From Tricholoma matsutake (taxonomy: Eukaryota; Basidiomycota; Agaricomycetes; Agaricales; Tricholomataceae), in the NCBI GenBank assembly GCA_026075535.2, contig AP026539.1:10850001-10914000 (forward strand): 64,000 nucleotides of DNA. The letters run 5' to 3'. Positions 18,673 through 30,210 of the stretch are shown here, piece by piece; position 1 is the first letter of the stretch; each line of letters starts with the position of its first letter. The position numbers and the translations under genes are program-made. The notes below the pieces were generated by a model. It was not told where the DNA came from, ran no database searches, and saw nothing but the letters and a program-made list of their open reading frames with translations.

Positions 18673-19860
18673 GCGGAGTTTGAAGAGGTTTGGTTTGTCG
18701 ACAGGGAAGGACTTTTGGAAGTGTCCTTCTGACTAGAGTTAGTGACATTACTGGAATTCTTTGTTTCAAAATGGGATTCATCTTCTTGCATCCAGTAGAT
18801 GTTGTTGCTGTCCTGCACTTTCAAGTGCAGTTCTGCAAGAGTATTGGGTTTACCACCCCAGAGAACTTCTATACAAAGTCAGAGTGGAAGACTGCAGAAA
18901 TAGCAGTCATGAAGGGCTGCTTTATTCCAATTGACCCTGGAAGCTAATTCCCAGAAGTCAACGTTATACTTTGTGATTCGACCACCTTTTTTCATTGCTA
19001 AGTCAGAGAGAGCTTTTTCCACATCTCTGACCGGGTCGTGCAGACCAAAGTTACTTTCCAGCTCAGCGAGGAAAGCTTCGTAGTCCCACATCCAGTGTGC
19101 AGAATCTGTCAGGTCATTAAGACCAGGCTCAAACCAACTGAGAGCTGATCCCTTAAGATAAGAAAGGATAAATATGATCTTTTTCTCATCAGAGAAAAAT
19201 ATGTGCAGACAGTTGCGGAAATGAAGATTGCAGGAGACTAGGAAGTCTCTAAGTTTCTTTGGATTGGCGCCATTGAAAGTGTCGGGGTCGCAAACTTTGA
19301 TTTTCTTGGTCTTGGGTGCATTATTCTGATGAAGGGTGTGTATACTCTCCAAGAGGTTATACTCTCCAAGAGGTTGTAAAGGACATCTATGAACCTATCC
19401 CCTGGGTCAGGGTTTTCCACCGTGGGAGGTTGATCATCTGGATCATTGGGATCAGGGTCACCCCCAGGGCCATCAGGTCCACTAGGGTCATCAGGTCCAC
19501 CATGGGGTCCATCCTCTAGACCAGGATCTTCCAACCCAAAGTGTTCAGGCTGGTTGATGCCCCCTACATACTCAAGGGGAGTTCTTGATTGAAAACCTTC
19601 CAGGTTGGCGGAAGGGTGCGGGGCACAGGTGAACATGAGATTGGCACTGATTGAAGGGGCTCCTGAGCTGATTTGTTGGAAGATGTTTGAGGGTCTGGAA
19701 GACACTCTGAAAGTAGTGGCAGGTCAAGGGTCAGAAAGGGTGGATCGCTGGATTGCAGAGATCCCAGGAATAGTACCGGCGCATTGGGAATTTCTTGTTG
19801 TGCACTGGTGGGTCTCGGTAGGGGTCATAGAGAGGAATGAGATGAGTGAAGTGTGAGTTC
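18673..19860 (-). pseudogene. Gag remnant of a third Ty3/gypsy family
   Basis: The minus-strand frames give a Pro/Asp/Gly-rich N-terminal part (DPNDPDDQPPTVENPDPGD, about 19430) and then a capsid-like core. The core has KVCDPDTFNGANPKKLRDFL, LSYLKGSALSWFEPGL and FLAELESNFG, a pattern common to retrotransposon gag. The two parts are in different frames and the C-terminal side decays into stops. A 17-bp direct duplication (CTCTCCAAGAGGTTATA, about 19343-19376) sits at the frame change. No RT follows. The family differs from A and B. Confidence 0.65.
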
Positions 19861-20340
19861 ATATATACTGTTAAGAACTGATCCTAGAAGGTACATCGGA
19901 ATCTGATTGGACCCTGCAGGTGTTGATAGCAGAAGGTTGTCGGGTCGTTGTGGATTCTGCAGGAGGGGAAATGGAAAGGACTTGGCTTCAGCTTGTAAGA
20001 AGCTGTGCCCTTCACCTCATCTGGTGTCCTAATTTCAAGACAAAGGTTTGGAAGTAGAAGCGGGGAAGTGCGGGTAAAAAAGTACAGAGGGACTTGGGTT
20101 AAGTTCAGATGAGATTAGAACTTCAGAGGAAGACTAGAGGTTGAGTCGAAGGGAGTTCAGACTCTTAGCAGACTGAGGTAGGAGTAGAAGTAGATTTAGA
20201 TTGGCAGGTTAAAGTCGAGTCTACGTCAATATACGAACTGAGGAATACAAGGTGAAACTAACTAAGCTTAAATATGGTTGTCCAGAATAAAGGTGGAATG
20301 GAAACAAAGACTGTGGCAGTGTCTTGACTGCATAGATAAA
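19861..20340. other. Unassigned, probably leader or LTR of the gag remnant
   Basis: TGTTAAGAACTGATCC at about 19869 could be an LTR edge for the minus-strand gag remnant, but no second copy or opposite end was found. No ORF of interest. Confidence 0.3.
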
Positions 20341-22210
20341 TTACCTCATGGGAGCCACACAGGAATCTGTAGTTGAATTTGCAAAAGAGATGGCAGCCTT
20401 GGGAAGGCAGCCTGGTGCACAGCAGTGTGGGCAGTGCAAGGCGGCCAGGAACAAAAGTGGGAAGAGTAGAGGAATGTCAGGTTCGATGTGCAGAAAAGGG
20501 TCAGATGGATGCGGGTTCTGATCGGGCGAGGAATGGTTCTTGACACCATGAACAATCTTGCTTACAACAACACTCTCAGCACCTTTGGCCCCATAAAATG
20601 TTTCCCAAGCCATAATGATCCCACATGGCACCACAACAATTTGCTCATTATGTGTGCACCTCTGACCCAACTGTGCTCGAATCTGCTTCTTCTTGCCACC
20701 CTGTTCAGAACCAGCAATCTCAAAGTCTTCAACCTCATCATCCACATCAGCAACATCAGTACTGCTGCTGGTCTCCTTGGCAATTGCATCATTTGGATGA
20801 GCCATGAGTGCACGCTGCAGGCGTTCCTTAAGCTGAAACCTAGCCTGCCCCCTTTCCCGATGAATCTGCTCCACCTCTTGATGTGCAGGATCAGAACACA
20901 TGGGGCTGTTGGTTTCAATCAGAGAATCACAGCTGAGTACTGCACAAATCACATTATGGTGGGTGTCCTTTGGGCAATAGCAATGTCAATTGTTCTCAAG
21001 TGGGACCTTGCAGTGATGAACTGCACAGCATGGACAGCTGACAGTGACACCATCAATAACAACCACCCAGACTTTTCTCCCATCCTCATAGACATGTAGA
21101 CACTTGTTACAGCAATGGTGTAGTTCTGGTTGCCCATGGAGATGGAAGTGAAGGTTTCGAGCATGAAGCATGTCTGTGAAATGATCCTTTTGTGCACCTG
21201 TATGTGGTACCATGAGCATCTTTGACTGAGTCTGATGGTCTTCGAGAAGTGCTAGAGTTACAAATGCATCCCAAACCTGTTCTGTAGTGACCAAAAACCC
21301 AAATGCCCAATCACTGGGTGGAACTGTGTCAGAGAGTGAGAGATTGTATAGCCATGCACAATTGGTAGCTGAGGTCCTGTAGGTTAGGATGAATGAAATG
21401 GTAGAGCATAGAACACATAGGATGCACTTGCCATGAAACCAACATAAGTGTAATCCAGAGCTGGACGAGCCGTCTCTCAGCAAACTGGTGTTCACCCACC
21501 TGAATAACCACTGGGATTCCATCGTAGTAGGTGCAAACACCCTCATTTACCCGGAAGTTGTGGTGGTAGTTGGTCTTGCATTCTAGAGGGAGAGAACATG
21601 ACAAATCCAATGAAAAGGCTGTAGAACCAAAGACATACCATCACAATACAGGTGAACAGAATGCACAGGAAGCACTCCCTTATCCATTGTGTATAACACA
21701 ACCTGCCGTTGCTCTTCCTTCTTCAGTAATTTCCCTGTTCTGTGCATGAACAACTTGGATTGGTACTGGTATGCTGTGGGGGATATAGAGTACGAGCAAC
21801 TGGGAAATAATAGCACAATGAGTCATAAAACCTGAAGACCGTCATGATGGAATGAGAATGCACAAAGTCCAAGGGAATGGCCATGTGCTGAAAAATCATG
21901 TATGAGACTGTCCTCAAGGCTCTGTGCATCATGCCAGATCGTTGCTTTCAGTGTGTCCCAGCAGGCCTCAACACAAGCCATAGAGATGCCACAGCTATTC
22001 TGCAAGAAAGTAGACACTGTTGGTGGGAGTACATCTGGAGGATCAAATGCCAGCACAGAAGACAGCTGTGCAAGAAGAATGTCGTCCTTCAATCTTGAAG
22101 CAAGGGAGATAAACTGCTGTACTTGGCTGAAAGAAAGCTCAGGGTGCTGCTCAGCAAGGAGAACAGTATCCTGCAGCCTCAGAGAGGACATCACTGGATG
22201 TATTCAAGCC
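20341..22210 (-). pseudogene. KDZ-type transposase with CxC5/CxC6-like cysteine clusters, broken
   Basis: The minus strand, read from about 22195, begins with an N-terminal helical part (SFSQVQQFISLASRLKDDILL, FLQNSCGISMACVEACWDTLK). A cysteine cluster follows with YCDECKTNYHHNF, then YYDGIPVVIQVGEHQFAERRLV, the pattern I know as CxC5 of KDZ transposases. A second cluster (CPCC, HHCKVPLENN, HYCPKD, ICAVLSCD, CSDPAHQ) matches CxC6. The catalytic region starts at MAWETFYGAKGAESVV but soon departs from the family, so the C-terminal half is missing or replaced. At least three frame changes occur (near 21550, 21700 and 21830). KDZ elements move by DDE chemistry; this copy is dead. Confidence 0.65.
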
Positions 22211-22256
22211 TACAGATAGTTGCCTCCCTGGTATCAATGCTAGTATTGTACACTAT

Positions 22257-24316
22257 TTATGTTAAGAACCCCGATGGGCTGATTGGGACTCCTTGGGACT
22301 GATCGGGATGGGCAGGATGGGTGGGACTGATCAGGAATTTCCAATACCCAGATGTCCTTGCCTGAGGCACCTTTCCTTTCTCAGACTTTCCTCCTGACGG
22401 CTTTCCAAATTTGCTACTTCCATACATCAACTTTGATTCTGCTTGTTCCTGCTGATATTGCCAGTCAAGGTGCATTGCCCAATTATACCACTCGTCCAAC
22501 TTCTCTGGCATGGAAGGTAGTCAGTAGATAGACTTGAATAAAGAGGGATTTAATCCTGCTTTAAAAAACTCTACCAATGCAGCTTCTCCCATATCTGTTT
22601 GTGAAGCTTTTGCCTTGAACTGCAAAATAAATACATCCACTGTTAGGGAACCTTGGCACATGATTTTTAATTTGGCATTGGCTGTTGCCTTTGGATTAGG
22701 GTCTCCAAACTGTGCCTCCAATCTCTCCAGAAATTCCTTGAAGGTTGCAAATGGTTTATTTCCTGCGGCAATTTGATTAATAGTCTCATTTCTCCAGAAC
22801 TGTGCTTTCCCCCCCTGAATGTATGAGAGAGCAAACATAATCCTAGACTCGGTACAAAACTCTGGCTTCCTCCCATGGATGTACAATACTATAGAGCTGA
22901 TAAAAGATCTTGTATTCTCCATAGTACTGTCAAAGATTTGTGGGGGCACATACTTAGGTAAGCGCACTTTTCCATTTCCAGATTTCTCTGCCGTCTCATC
23001 CTCCTGTGACATCCACTCCACCATCTCCTCCATCTCATCATCTCTTTCTACTGTTGTCTCTGGCTGTACTTCTGCTTGTCTGGGCTGTGATGCTGCCAAC
23101 ACTGACACTAGAGTGTAGCACAGGTACAGGTGAACCTGTGGTATTCTGCCTGCAGGTAGCACAGGTGCAGGTATGGGTTTGTATATCTGTACCTGTGGCA
23201 ACACCACACCTGTACTCATGGTGTTGCAGGTTGTCACAGGTTTGAGTTGTGATATATCTCATATCAGGTTTTGTGGTTCCAAAATTCTTCTGAGCTCTTT
23301 GCTTTGAGTTAAAAGAATTTTTAACAAGTTTAATGAGAATCAATTGTTGTTACACTCTGTTAAAACATGTATCTGCCTTGTACTGTGGGATCTTATGACA
23401 TACAATGATCTAATCCAGTGAAGTTGATGTCAGTTTGCATGATGACCTTGAGTGTTCCTTCCAAAAATCACTCCTCTCATGCCAAAACTACTCTTCCCAG
23501 ATAGAATGCAGCAAATTACTAGTTTCTTTGTGTTCTTGCATGATGGATAAAAAAGTTGACAGATGATTTGTGAAAGAATTGAACATTATATCATAATCTA
23601 CATGTGGATTCAAGTGTTGAAGCAGTATAGAAAAGTTGGATAACTTTCCAGTATAGCTACCTCTTATCTTTGTTTTAGCTACACATAGTATATGCCATGT
23701 TACTCAAGTGCTACTGTAGTTTTGAAACACCATACAAGACCTGTGTTTATAACTTGTACCTGCAGGTATGGTGTTTGTACAGGTATGGTGTCACAGGTGA
23801 CAGGTGTGGTGTTGCCAGTGAAACCCATGGTGTCACCTGTGCTACACCCTAACTGACACTAATTGTGACATTTGCACCATAAGCGCATCAATTTTCGCCT
23901 CTAGCACTGGTGTGGGAACAGGATTAGGGCCAGGATTAGAAGTTGAGGGTTTGGACATAATGGGTAGATCTGTGATGAATCACTTCTTTGGCTAGGGTGC
24001 CTGATCTTGGAGATAACACTGAATTTGGCTTGTAACTAAAATAGTCATCCAAATAGAGTGATGTAAATCATGACTAAACCAGATCCAATCAGTTGTCTGG
24101 TTGCAGCTGTCCTAATGACAAGTGCTGCCTCTCGATCACTGGCAGTCACAATGTAAGGCAAGGCCTGGCATCGACTTACAAAAGAAAAGGTAGATTACAT
24201 ATATACAAGTACTTCCAGCTCGTGCCAAAAGGATGAGTAATCGGATGTGGCATGGTGAAACAATGACATATGTGAAAGTAAGAGAAGGTGCACTGATATG
24301 GGAAATTGTGTTCTTC
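22257..24316 (-). pseudogene. Truncated family-B chromovirus copy: 5' leader and gag
   Basis: Going left from the LTR at 24317, the leader sequence matches that of B1. Gag then starts near 23960 (SKPSTSNPGPNPVP), is broken at 23851-23109 by a MITE, and continues (ASQPRQAEVQPETT, NTRSFISSIVLYIHGRKPE, FKEFLERLEAQFGDPNPKA, MPEKLDEWYNWAMHLD) to a Ser/Gly/Lys stretch. Near 22360 it changes into unrelated sequence (22257-22360). The zinc knuckle and all of pol are missing. Confidence 0.75.
23109..23851. mobile_element. hAT-type MITE in the gag copy
   Basis: 743 bp, with the exact 8-bp duplication ACTGACAC (23101-23108 and 23852-23859). The ends are TAGAGTGTAGCACAGGT and, inverted, TAGGGTGTAGCACAGGT. 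Many CAGGT/ACCTG words cluster near both ends, like subterminal transposase sites of hAT elements. No transposase ORF. The intact relatives of the gag (for example 26740) show the empty site. Confidence 0.9.
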
Positions 24317-24728
24317 CCTTAGGGCGACACCCACTATCTGCTAGCTAAGACTGTGCAGGTTCTCTCTACAAGAAGGGGGCGGGATGCACACACGTGATGG
24401 GGGAACTGATGGTTTTGATGTGAGGGGTTATTAATAGGTGAGTTTGTTGAGAAAGGCATTTCACACCACAAGTGTAGGTGGAATACCTAAGAGAACACAA
24501 CTGGGGTCCCCTAGGTGTATATTTAGGGTTTATATACTATGTTACATATATTGTACATTGTTGTTACTGACACATGCATACATGCATGTACATCTTGATG
24601 CATGCAAAATAAAATTCTCATGCTATCAAAGTGTAGCATCATTTGGCATCATTGGGCATCATTGGGCATAATTCAACATAGTAAAATGAAAATGAAATTT
24701 TACTAGGTAATGGGGCAGTTTCCTAACA
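24317..24728 (-). repeat. Family-B 5' LTR of the truncated copy
   Basis: About 412 bp, matching the B1 LTR in reverse (TTAGGGCGACACCCACTATC ... CAGTTTCCTAACA), with the B-type leader and gag to its left. A short tandem expansion CATCATTGGG occurs near 24650. Confidence 0.85.
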
Positions 24729-24836
24729 GTTTGTATTATCTGTTACCAATTACTTACTGTACCTTAGATTATTCTTGTATACTCTAGGTACAGTCTACAT
24801 TGAATAGAGTCACTTATACAAGGACTGAGATTATTC

Positions 24837-25060
24837 TTGTATACTCTAGGATTGATTCTCTACAAGGCAGCCTTTTGTACCAACCACAGTCTTTTTAAAC
24901 AACTTGTCATGTTCTTTGGTCACACTAATAGTCCTGCAACCTTTCAGACCATGATGAATGATATCTTCCATGACCTTATACTCGAAGGCGTTGTCTGTGT
25001 CAATCTCAATGACATTCTCATCTTCACATGTGACATCAATGAACACCATCAAATCATGTG
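24837..25060 (+). pseudogene. Reverse-transcriptase fragment of another gypsy element
   Basis: It encodes MFFGHTNSPATFQTMMNDIF and then NDILIFT, where the usual catalytic (F/Y)xDD is changed to LNDI. Only about 70 residues of RT remain; the MITE at 25061 ends it. Upstream, a 23-bp word GATTATTCTTGTATACTCTAGG appears twice (about 24766 and 24830). Confidence 0.6.
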
Positions 25061-25900
25061 TAGTGATTTAAGGTCTGGTTAGGTCCGGTTTTTTGACCCC
25101 AAAAGGGGTAGACCATGACTGTAACTGGTCTAGGACTGACCCGGATATTGGGGGACCATAACCGGACCGACTATGACCGGTCTTTTTTGGTTAATAGACC
25201 AAAAAAAACTGGTTAAGACCAGTTTTTTGTTGTAAAATTTGTTGTACTTATATAACCCATAACTATCTCGGTGATCATTATCCAGACAGTACAGATGTCG
25301 TATGTTGGGTTAGGTACTGTAATTCCCCATCGTTTGGTCCAAATTTCAAGAGATTTCATCAAGATTTGACCTAGTTATGGTTCAAACAAAGTACATTGCA
25401 TTCAAGTTGTGTCTGTAACTCATAATTTGTAGTATGTAGTTAGAACTTGTTGGGGATGTTAAATGAATGAAATCTACATGGTACATATATTTATGTGTGT
25501 TATTGCTATGGATTATATGATGTCCAATTGTACCCAACATTTTTGTAGCACAAGTTATAAGCAGTACAATCAAAGTCATTCAAATCACAACAAAATACCT
25601 GTCATAAAATTGTTTTGGTCATATCTTTTTCAGTTCTCAACCATTTTTAATGAACCAGGGAGGGAAATTGAAGCGAATATGTGTGGAGCAGGGGGTGTAG
25701 TCCACATGACCTATTAACCAGTCTCAACTGTTTTAAACTGGTTTTTGTGCAGTTAACAATATTTTTGAGATCTGCAAGACCATAACCATAACTGCCCATA
25801 ACCAGACATTAACCATAACCGATGGTCTGGTTAACATCAGTTAGGTTCAGTTCAGTTTCCAGTCTTTTTTCAGTCCATAGGATCAGACCTTAAAACACTA
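25061..25900. mobile_element. TAGTG-type MITE without target duplication
   Basis: 840 bp with inverted ends TAGTGATTTAAGGTCTG and TAGTGTTTTAAGGTCTGA, the same family as 28815-29404 and 53141-53861. Flanks differ (ATCATGTG on the left, ATTATACC on the right). The left flank is RT and the right is gag in the other orientation, so recombination has probably swapped one side. Confidence 0.7.
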
Positions 25901-26840
25901 ATTATACCACTCATCCAACTTTTCTGGCATAGAAGGTAGTTGGTAGATAGACTTGAATGATGAAGGATTTGAAATAGGTCCCATGGTCCTAAACAATTGG
26001 AAGAATCAGTCCTCAGGGGGAGCAATTGCCTGGGGCATGCCATCTGAGGAGCAAGGATTGGGGCAAGGTCAAGGCAATGGGGCCAAGTAGATACTCTAAG
26101 ATGTAAGGACCATAATAGGGTGTTCCCTGAGAGGTCATAAAATTGACAATAAAAAGTGAAATAAAAATAAAAAATGAGGAAGGATTTAATCTTGCCTTCA
26201 AAAATTCCACCCATGTGGCTTCTCCCATGTCCATCTGCAAAGCTTCCACTTTGAACTGCAAAATAAATTCATCTGCCATTAGGGAACCTTGGCACATGGT
26301 TTTTAATTTGGAATTAGCTGTCACCTTTGGATTGAAATCCCCAAACTGTGCCTCCAATCTCCCCAAAATTTCCTTGAAGGTCACAAATGGTTTATTTCCT
26401 GCGGCAATTTGATTAATAGCCTCATTTCTCCAGAACTGTGCTCCCCCCCCTGAATGTATGAGAGCAAACATTATCCTAGACTTGGCTGTACAAAACTCTG
26501 GCCTCCTCCCATGGATGTACAATACTATAGAGCTGATGAAGGATCTTGTATTCTCCATGGTACTGTCAAAGATTAGTGGGGGCATGTACTTAGATAAGCA
26601 CACTTTTCTATTTTCAGACTTCTCCACCATCTGCACATCATCCTGTGACACCCACTTCTCCTCCATCTCATCATCTCTGTCTGTTGTCATCTCTGGCTGT
26701 ACTTCTGCTTGCCTGGGCTGTGATGCTGCCAACACTGACACTAATTGTGACACTTGCATTGTAAGTGCATCAATCTTCACCTCTAGCACTGGTGTGGGAA
26801 CAGGATTAGGACTGGGATTAGAAGTTGATGGTTTGGACAT
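25901..26840 (-). pseudogene. Gag of a second truncated family-B chromovirus
   Basis: The minus strand starts at 26840 (MSKPSTSNPSPNPVPTPVLEV) and gives the capsid-like core: NTRSFISSIVLYIHGRRPE, AQFWRNEAINQIAAG, RLEAQFGDFNPKVTANSKLK, ADEFILQFKVEAL. It is open for about 230 residues. At about 26165 a foreign stretch (to about 25960) follows, then a short piece of gag near 25901-25950. No zinc knuckle, no pol. Its leader, LTR and insertions extend to 29690. Confidence 0.75.
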
Positions 26841-27052
26841 AACAGATAGATCTGTGATGAATCACTTCTTTGGCTAAGGTGCCTGATCTCAGAGTTATCA
26901 CTGAATTGAGCTTGTAAGATAGAGGAAATGCATACGCATCTAATGTCACATGCTTTTTGGTGACAAAAGCATTACAAAACCAAAGAATAAAAGATGCCAA
27001 AGATTCAGAGCCTCATAAAATAGATTGGTCACTGCCAAGTTCTTCATTTTAA

Positions 27053-27493
27053 GATAGTCCTCACTCATAGACAACGACGTCACGTGCATTCATTGATTTC
27101 AGTCAAAAGCAGGCACTGACATTGTCACACTGTGTTTAAAAAAAAAAGGCAACCGAGGAAAGTTTTATTAAGTGTTTTTAAAAAGAACTGTGCAAACCAA
27201 ATTTGAACTAAGGAATGAGTGACAGAGGAGTATTGCTTGCAAAGTCAGCAGTCCATCAAAAATCACTCGCAAAAGAGTCCCAATCAAAACATTGACTTCC
27301 ATAACAAAATCCTATACTCCTCCCACAAAACTCGCACAGTGCCCACCAGGTTTTGGTAGAACCTTCCTGATATGAAGATAAACCTTTCCTTGGAGCCATA
27401 TTCTGTAAAAAGGCCTCCAAACATTGTTCACAGGTGAGATGGGTGTGAAATTGTTGATTCATGTGACGTCGTTGTGTATGAGTGAGGACTATC
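27053..27493. mobile_element. TTAA-flanked MITE (piggyBac-like) inside the Tc1 remnant
   Basis: 441 bp between TTAA words (27049-27052 and 27494-27497). Inverted ends begin GATAGTCCTCACTCATA and remain paired for about 32 bp, through ACAACGACGTCAC. A TTAA target fits piggyBac-type or related elements. The minus-strand ORF crossing its right end gives nothing recognisable. Confidence 0.6.
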
Positions 27494-27644
27494 TTAAGAA
27501 TTCTGGAATTTTGGTGGTGACAGATTTTGAATAAAGTGTTCCATTGAACTGGCATCTTGCTCATGTATTAATTTATTATGAACACGTGATTTACATATGA
27601 GACAGCAAATCGCATTGCATCGAATAATAATTTATGGCTGGCCA

Positions 27645-28332
27645 GAAAAAGAGCAATGCTGGGGACATGCAAAAAGGGTTTATCGTCAGTATCCTCCGTC
27701 ATTGAAGGAAGCAGATCTGGAAGCCAGCCTATTGTCTGCATTGGATTCCATCTCGATGGAAACGATGCAGTGGTAAGATCACCTTTGAGTCATCTGATGC
27801 TGAGTTAGTGTTGCCATGGCTCAAGCCATGTTTTTTGCTATCTTGGGAAATAAATTACATAAAATCACTAGAATATTTGAGGAGCTAGATCCCATCAATA
27901 GCCGAGGGGTCTCCTGCCAACTCTAAGCGATCGGAGAAGTGGTTCCTGAGATATTCTGATGGCTTTGAAACAGCTTGGCTTGACCCATTTCAAAGCCACC
28001 AGAATATCTCAGGAACGGCTTCTCTGATCGCTTTGAGTTGGCAGGAGACCCCTCAGCTTTTGATGGGATCTATCTCCTCAAATAATTTAGTGATTTTACA
28101 TAATTTATTTCCCAAGATAGCAAAAAACATGGCTCGAGCCATGGCAACACTATGCTGAGTCATGATCAACTTTATCTAAATTAGGTTTGCAACACGAGCT
28201 CATCGGTTCATGGATGCATATTACCGCGGATTAGATGGAAAACAAGCTTCTTGGGCTGCACAAAAATATAGAGGACATCGAGTAATACCAGAATCTCTCA
28301 TGGATGATCTTATGAAGGCAAACCTAAGCTAA
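27645..28332 (+). pseudogene. C-terminal part of Tc1-like DDE transposase, intron enlarged by a MITE
   Basis: Exon 1 reads EQCWGHAKRVYRQYPPSLK and LLSALDSISMETMQ. The Glu and Trp just before the helix correspond to the end of the DDE catalytic core in fungal Tc1-like transposases. Donor GTAAGAT is at 27773 and acceptor TTAG at 28184. Exon 2 reads FATRAHRFMDAYYRGLDGKQ, YRGHRVIPESLMDDL and stops at 28330-28332. The intron is 412 nt; taking out the 347-bp MITE and one 8-bp duplication leaves 57 nt, a normal fungal intron. The N-terminal DNA-binding domain and the first two catalytic Asp residues are missing, so the copy cannot make an active enzyme. Confidence 0.75.
27806..28152. mobile_element. 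347-bp palindromic hAT-type MITE in a transposase intron
   Basis: Exact 8-bp duplication TGCTGAGT (27798-27805 and 28153-28160). The ends are TAGTGTTGCCATGGCTCAAG and its complement, and almost the whole element folds back on itself around about 27975. It has no coding capacity. A degraded relative is at 11013-12285. Confidence 0.9.
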
Positions 28333-28814
28333 CTCTTATTCATATCTTTTAGCCTCATTAATAGTTTATAGTTTATAGTACATAGTTCATAGTTCAAATT
28401 GTAGATAAATGCGATGATGCAATAATATACTACCTCGTTAGAATAGCTATGACACTTACTTACACGTTGATCAGCTCGCGTGTGTTTGCTAACCTCCTGG
28501 TCACAGATATGTCACATCACATGACATTAGATGTGTATGCATTTCCTCTATCTTAACTAAAATAGTCATCCAAATAGAGTAATGTAAATTGTAACTAAAC
28601 CAGATCCAAATGGTTGTCTGGTTGCAGCTGTCCTAATGACAAGTGCAGCCTTTTGATCACTGGCAGTCACAATGTAAGGCGAGGCCTGGTGTCGGCTTAC
28701 AAAAGAAAGGTAGATTATATATGCACAAGTACTTTCAGCTCATGCCAAAAGGATGAGTAATCAGATGTGGCAGGGTGAAACAATGACATATGCACAAGTA
28801 AGAGAAGGTGCACC

Positions 28815-29404
28815 TAGTGTTTGAGGGTCCGGTCCTATGAACTGCAAAAAAACCAGATTGAATTGGACCCAAACTGGAAAAGGTTGGACTTTTTCAGTTT
28901 GAGCTTCTCATGATAACAAAACCACACTGAACCGGACCAAACCAGACCAGTTTTGACCAGTTCAAACTCTCACAAGGTACATCCTATAAATACAACTCAT
29001 TCAACCCAATTTTTAAGACAAATGGTCCAGAACTGCATGTGCTATGGCCAAAAAATATCCTACCACCAAACTGAACTTATACGACATCTAATTGTTGTAT
29101 TGTTTGATATGTAAAAAATTGTTATCACCATAAAAACTTTACAGACACCTTATGTACACTGTATTCCATAGTTTACAGCTGGTCTTAGTACCTAAACACT
29201 GCACAAAGACCAGTTTTCATCAGTTTGAGCCAGTCTGAACTGGTTCCGACTAAACTGCAGTTCAAACCAGTTCAAACTGTTTAGACTGGTTTTTTGCAGT
29301 TCAGTCTGGTTTTCTGGGGTCATATCATAAGGGGCAACCAGTTTTGGTTCTGGTTCATCCAAATTAGGCAAAAAAACTGGACTGGACTGGACCTTTAAAT
29401 ACTA
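28815..29404. mobile_element. TAGTG-type hAT MITE in the gypsy leader
   Basis: 590 bp with the exact 8-bp duplication GGTGCACC (28807-28814 and 29405-29412). Ends are TAGTGTTTGAGGGTCCGGTCC and, inverted, TAGTATTTAAAGGTCCAGTCC. The interior is rich in ACCAGTT/AACTGGT words. No ORF. It is in the leader (28556-29434) of the minus-strand family-B copy. Confidence 0.9.
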
Positions 29405-29434
29405 GGTGCACCGATATGGGCAGTTGTGTTCTTC

Positions 29435-29690
29435 TGTTAGGGTGACACCCACTATCTGCTAGCTAAGACTATGTGGGTTCTCTCTACAAGAAGGGGGCAG
29501 ATCCATGTGTGTGATGGGGAAATTGATGGTTTTGATGTGATGGGTTATGAATAGAAAGATTGGTTGAGAAAGGTGTTTCACACCACATGTATAGGTGGAA
29601 TACCTAAGAGATCACAACTGGGGTCCCCTAGGTGTGTATTTGAGGTTGTGCAGCATCATGTAGCATCATTCAGCATAATGTAGTGTAATT
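29435..29690 (-). repeat. Truncated family-B LTR
   Basis: It matches the first 250 bp of the B LTR on the minus-strand side (TGTTAGGGTGACACCC ... TAGTGTAATTT) and then joins a plus-strand gag fragment. It is the LTR of the gag copy at 25901-26840. Confidence 0.75.
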
Positions 29691-30210
29691 TATCAGCAGG
29701 AACAAGCCAAAACAAAGTTGATGTACAGAAGTAGTAAATTTGGAAAGCCATCAGGGGGAGAGACTGAGAAAGGAAAGGTGCCTCAGGCACCAGTGGCAGT
29801 GCAAACTCCGAGGGCACAGGCAATGACACCTATTGTTGTGGTGCCACCAGCACCAGATGCCATGGAGGTTGATCAAGTGGGTAGATGACCCCCACTCAAA
29901 TGTTTTGACTGTGGGAAATTAGGACACATTTCTAGGAATTGTAGGGAGAAGAGGCAAATCAGGGAAGCTACAATTGAGGAAGTGGAGGAGGATGAAAGCA
30001 AGCAGCAGAATTTTATGCAAGAGTCTGAGTGAAGGTTTCCCCTTTGGTGACCCAAAACCATTAAAATGTACTAGTATCAGAGGAAACTCAGAGAAATTCA
30101 GAAAAATAAATTATTGTTGAGGACAACTGACTTCAATCACATGACAATGAAGATCTGTGAGCACAATTTCTGAAAACCCCTAAATTTTTTATTCCCTCTG
30201 CACAGATAGA
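29691..30210 (+). pseudogene. Gag C-terminus with CCHC knuckle of an older family-B copy (B2)
   Basis: The plus frame reads SSKFGKPSGG, then a Pro/Ala stretch, DAMEVDQVGR, a stop (from TGA), and CFDCGKLGHISRNC, a CX2CX4HX4C zinc knuckle that binds RNA. It ends QESE at about 30031, followed by the spacer before pol. The continuation of this older copy is at 30845-30927 and 37599-38075. Confidence 0.75.

Larger units (their letters stand above)
26916..28553 (+). mobile_element. Tc1/mariner-like element remnant
   Basis: 1638 bp between TA dinucleotides (26914-26915 and 28554-28555). The inverted ends are AGATAGAGGAAATGCATACG on the left and its near-perfect complement on the right; about 35 bp pair. 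The host gypsy leader (CTTGTAACTAAAATAG) is intact in another copy, which shows the empty site. The 3' half of a transposase remains on the plus strand. Two smaller elements are nested inside (27053-27493 and 27806-28152). Confidence 0.85.
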
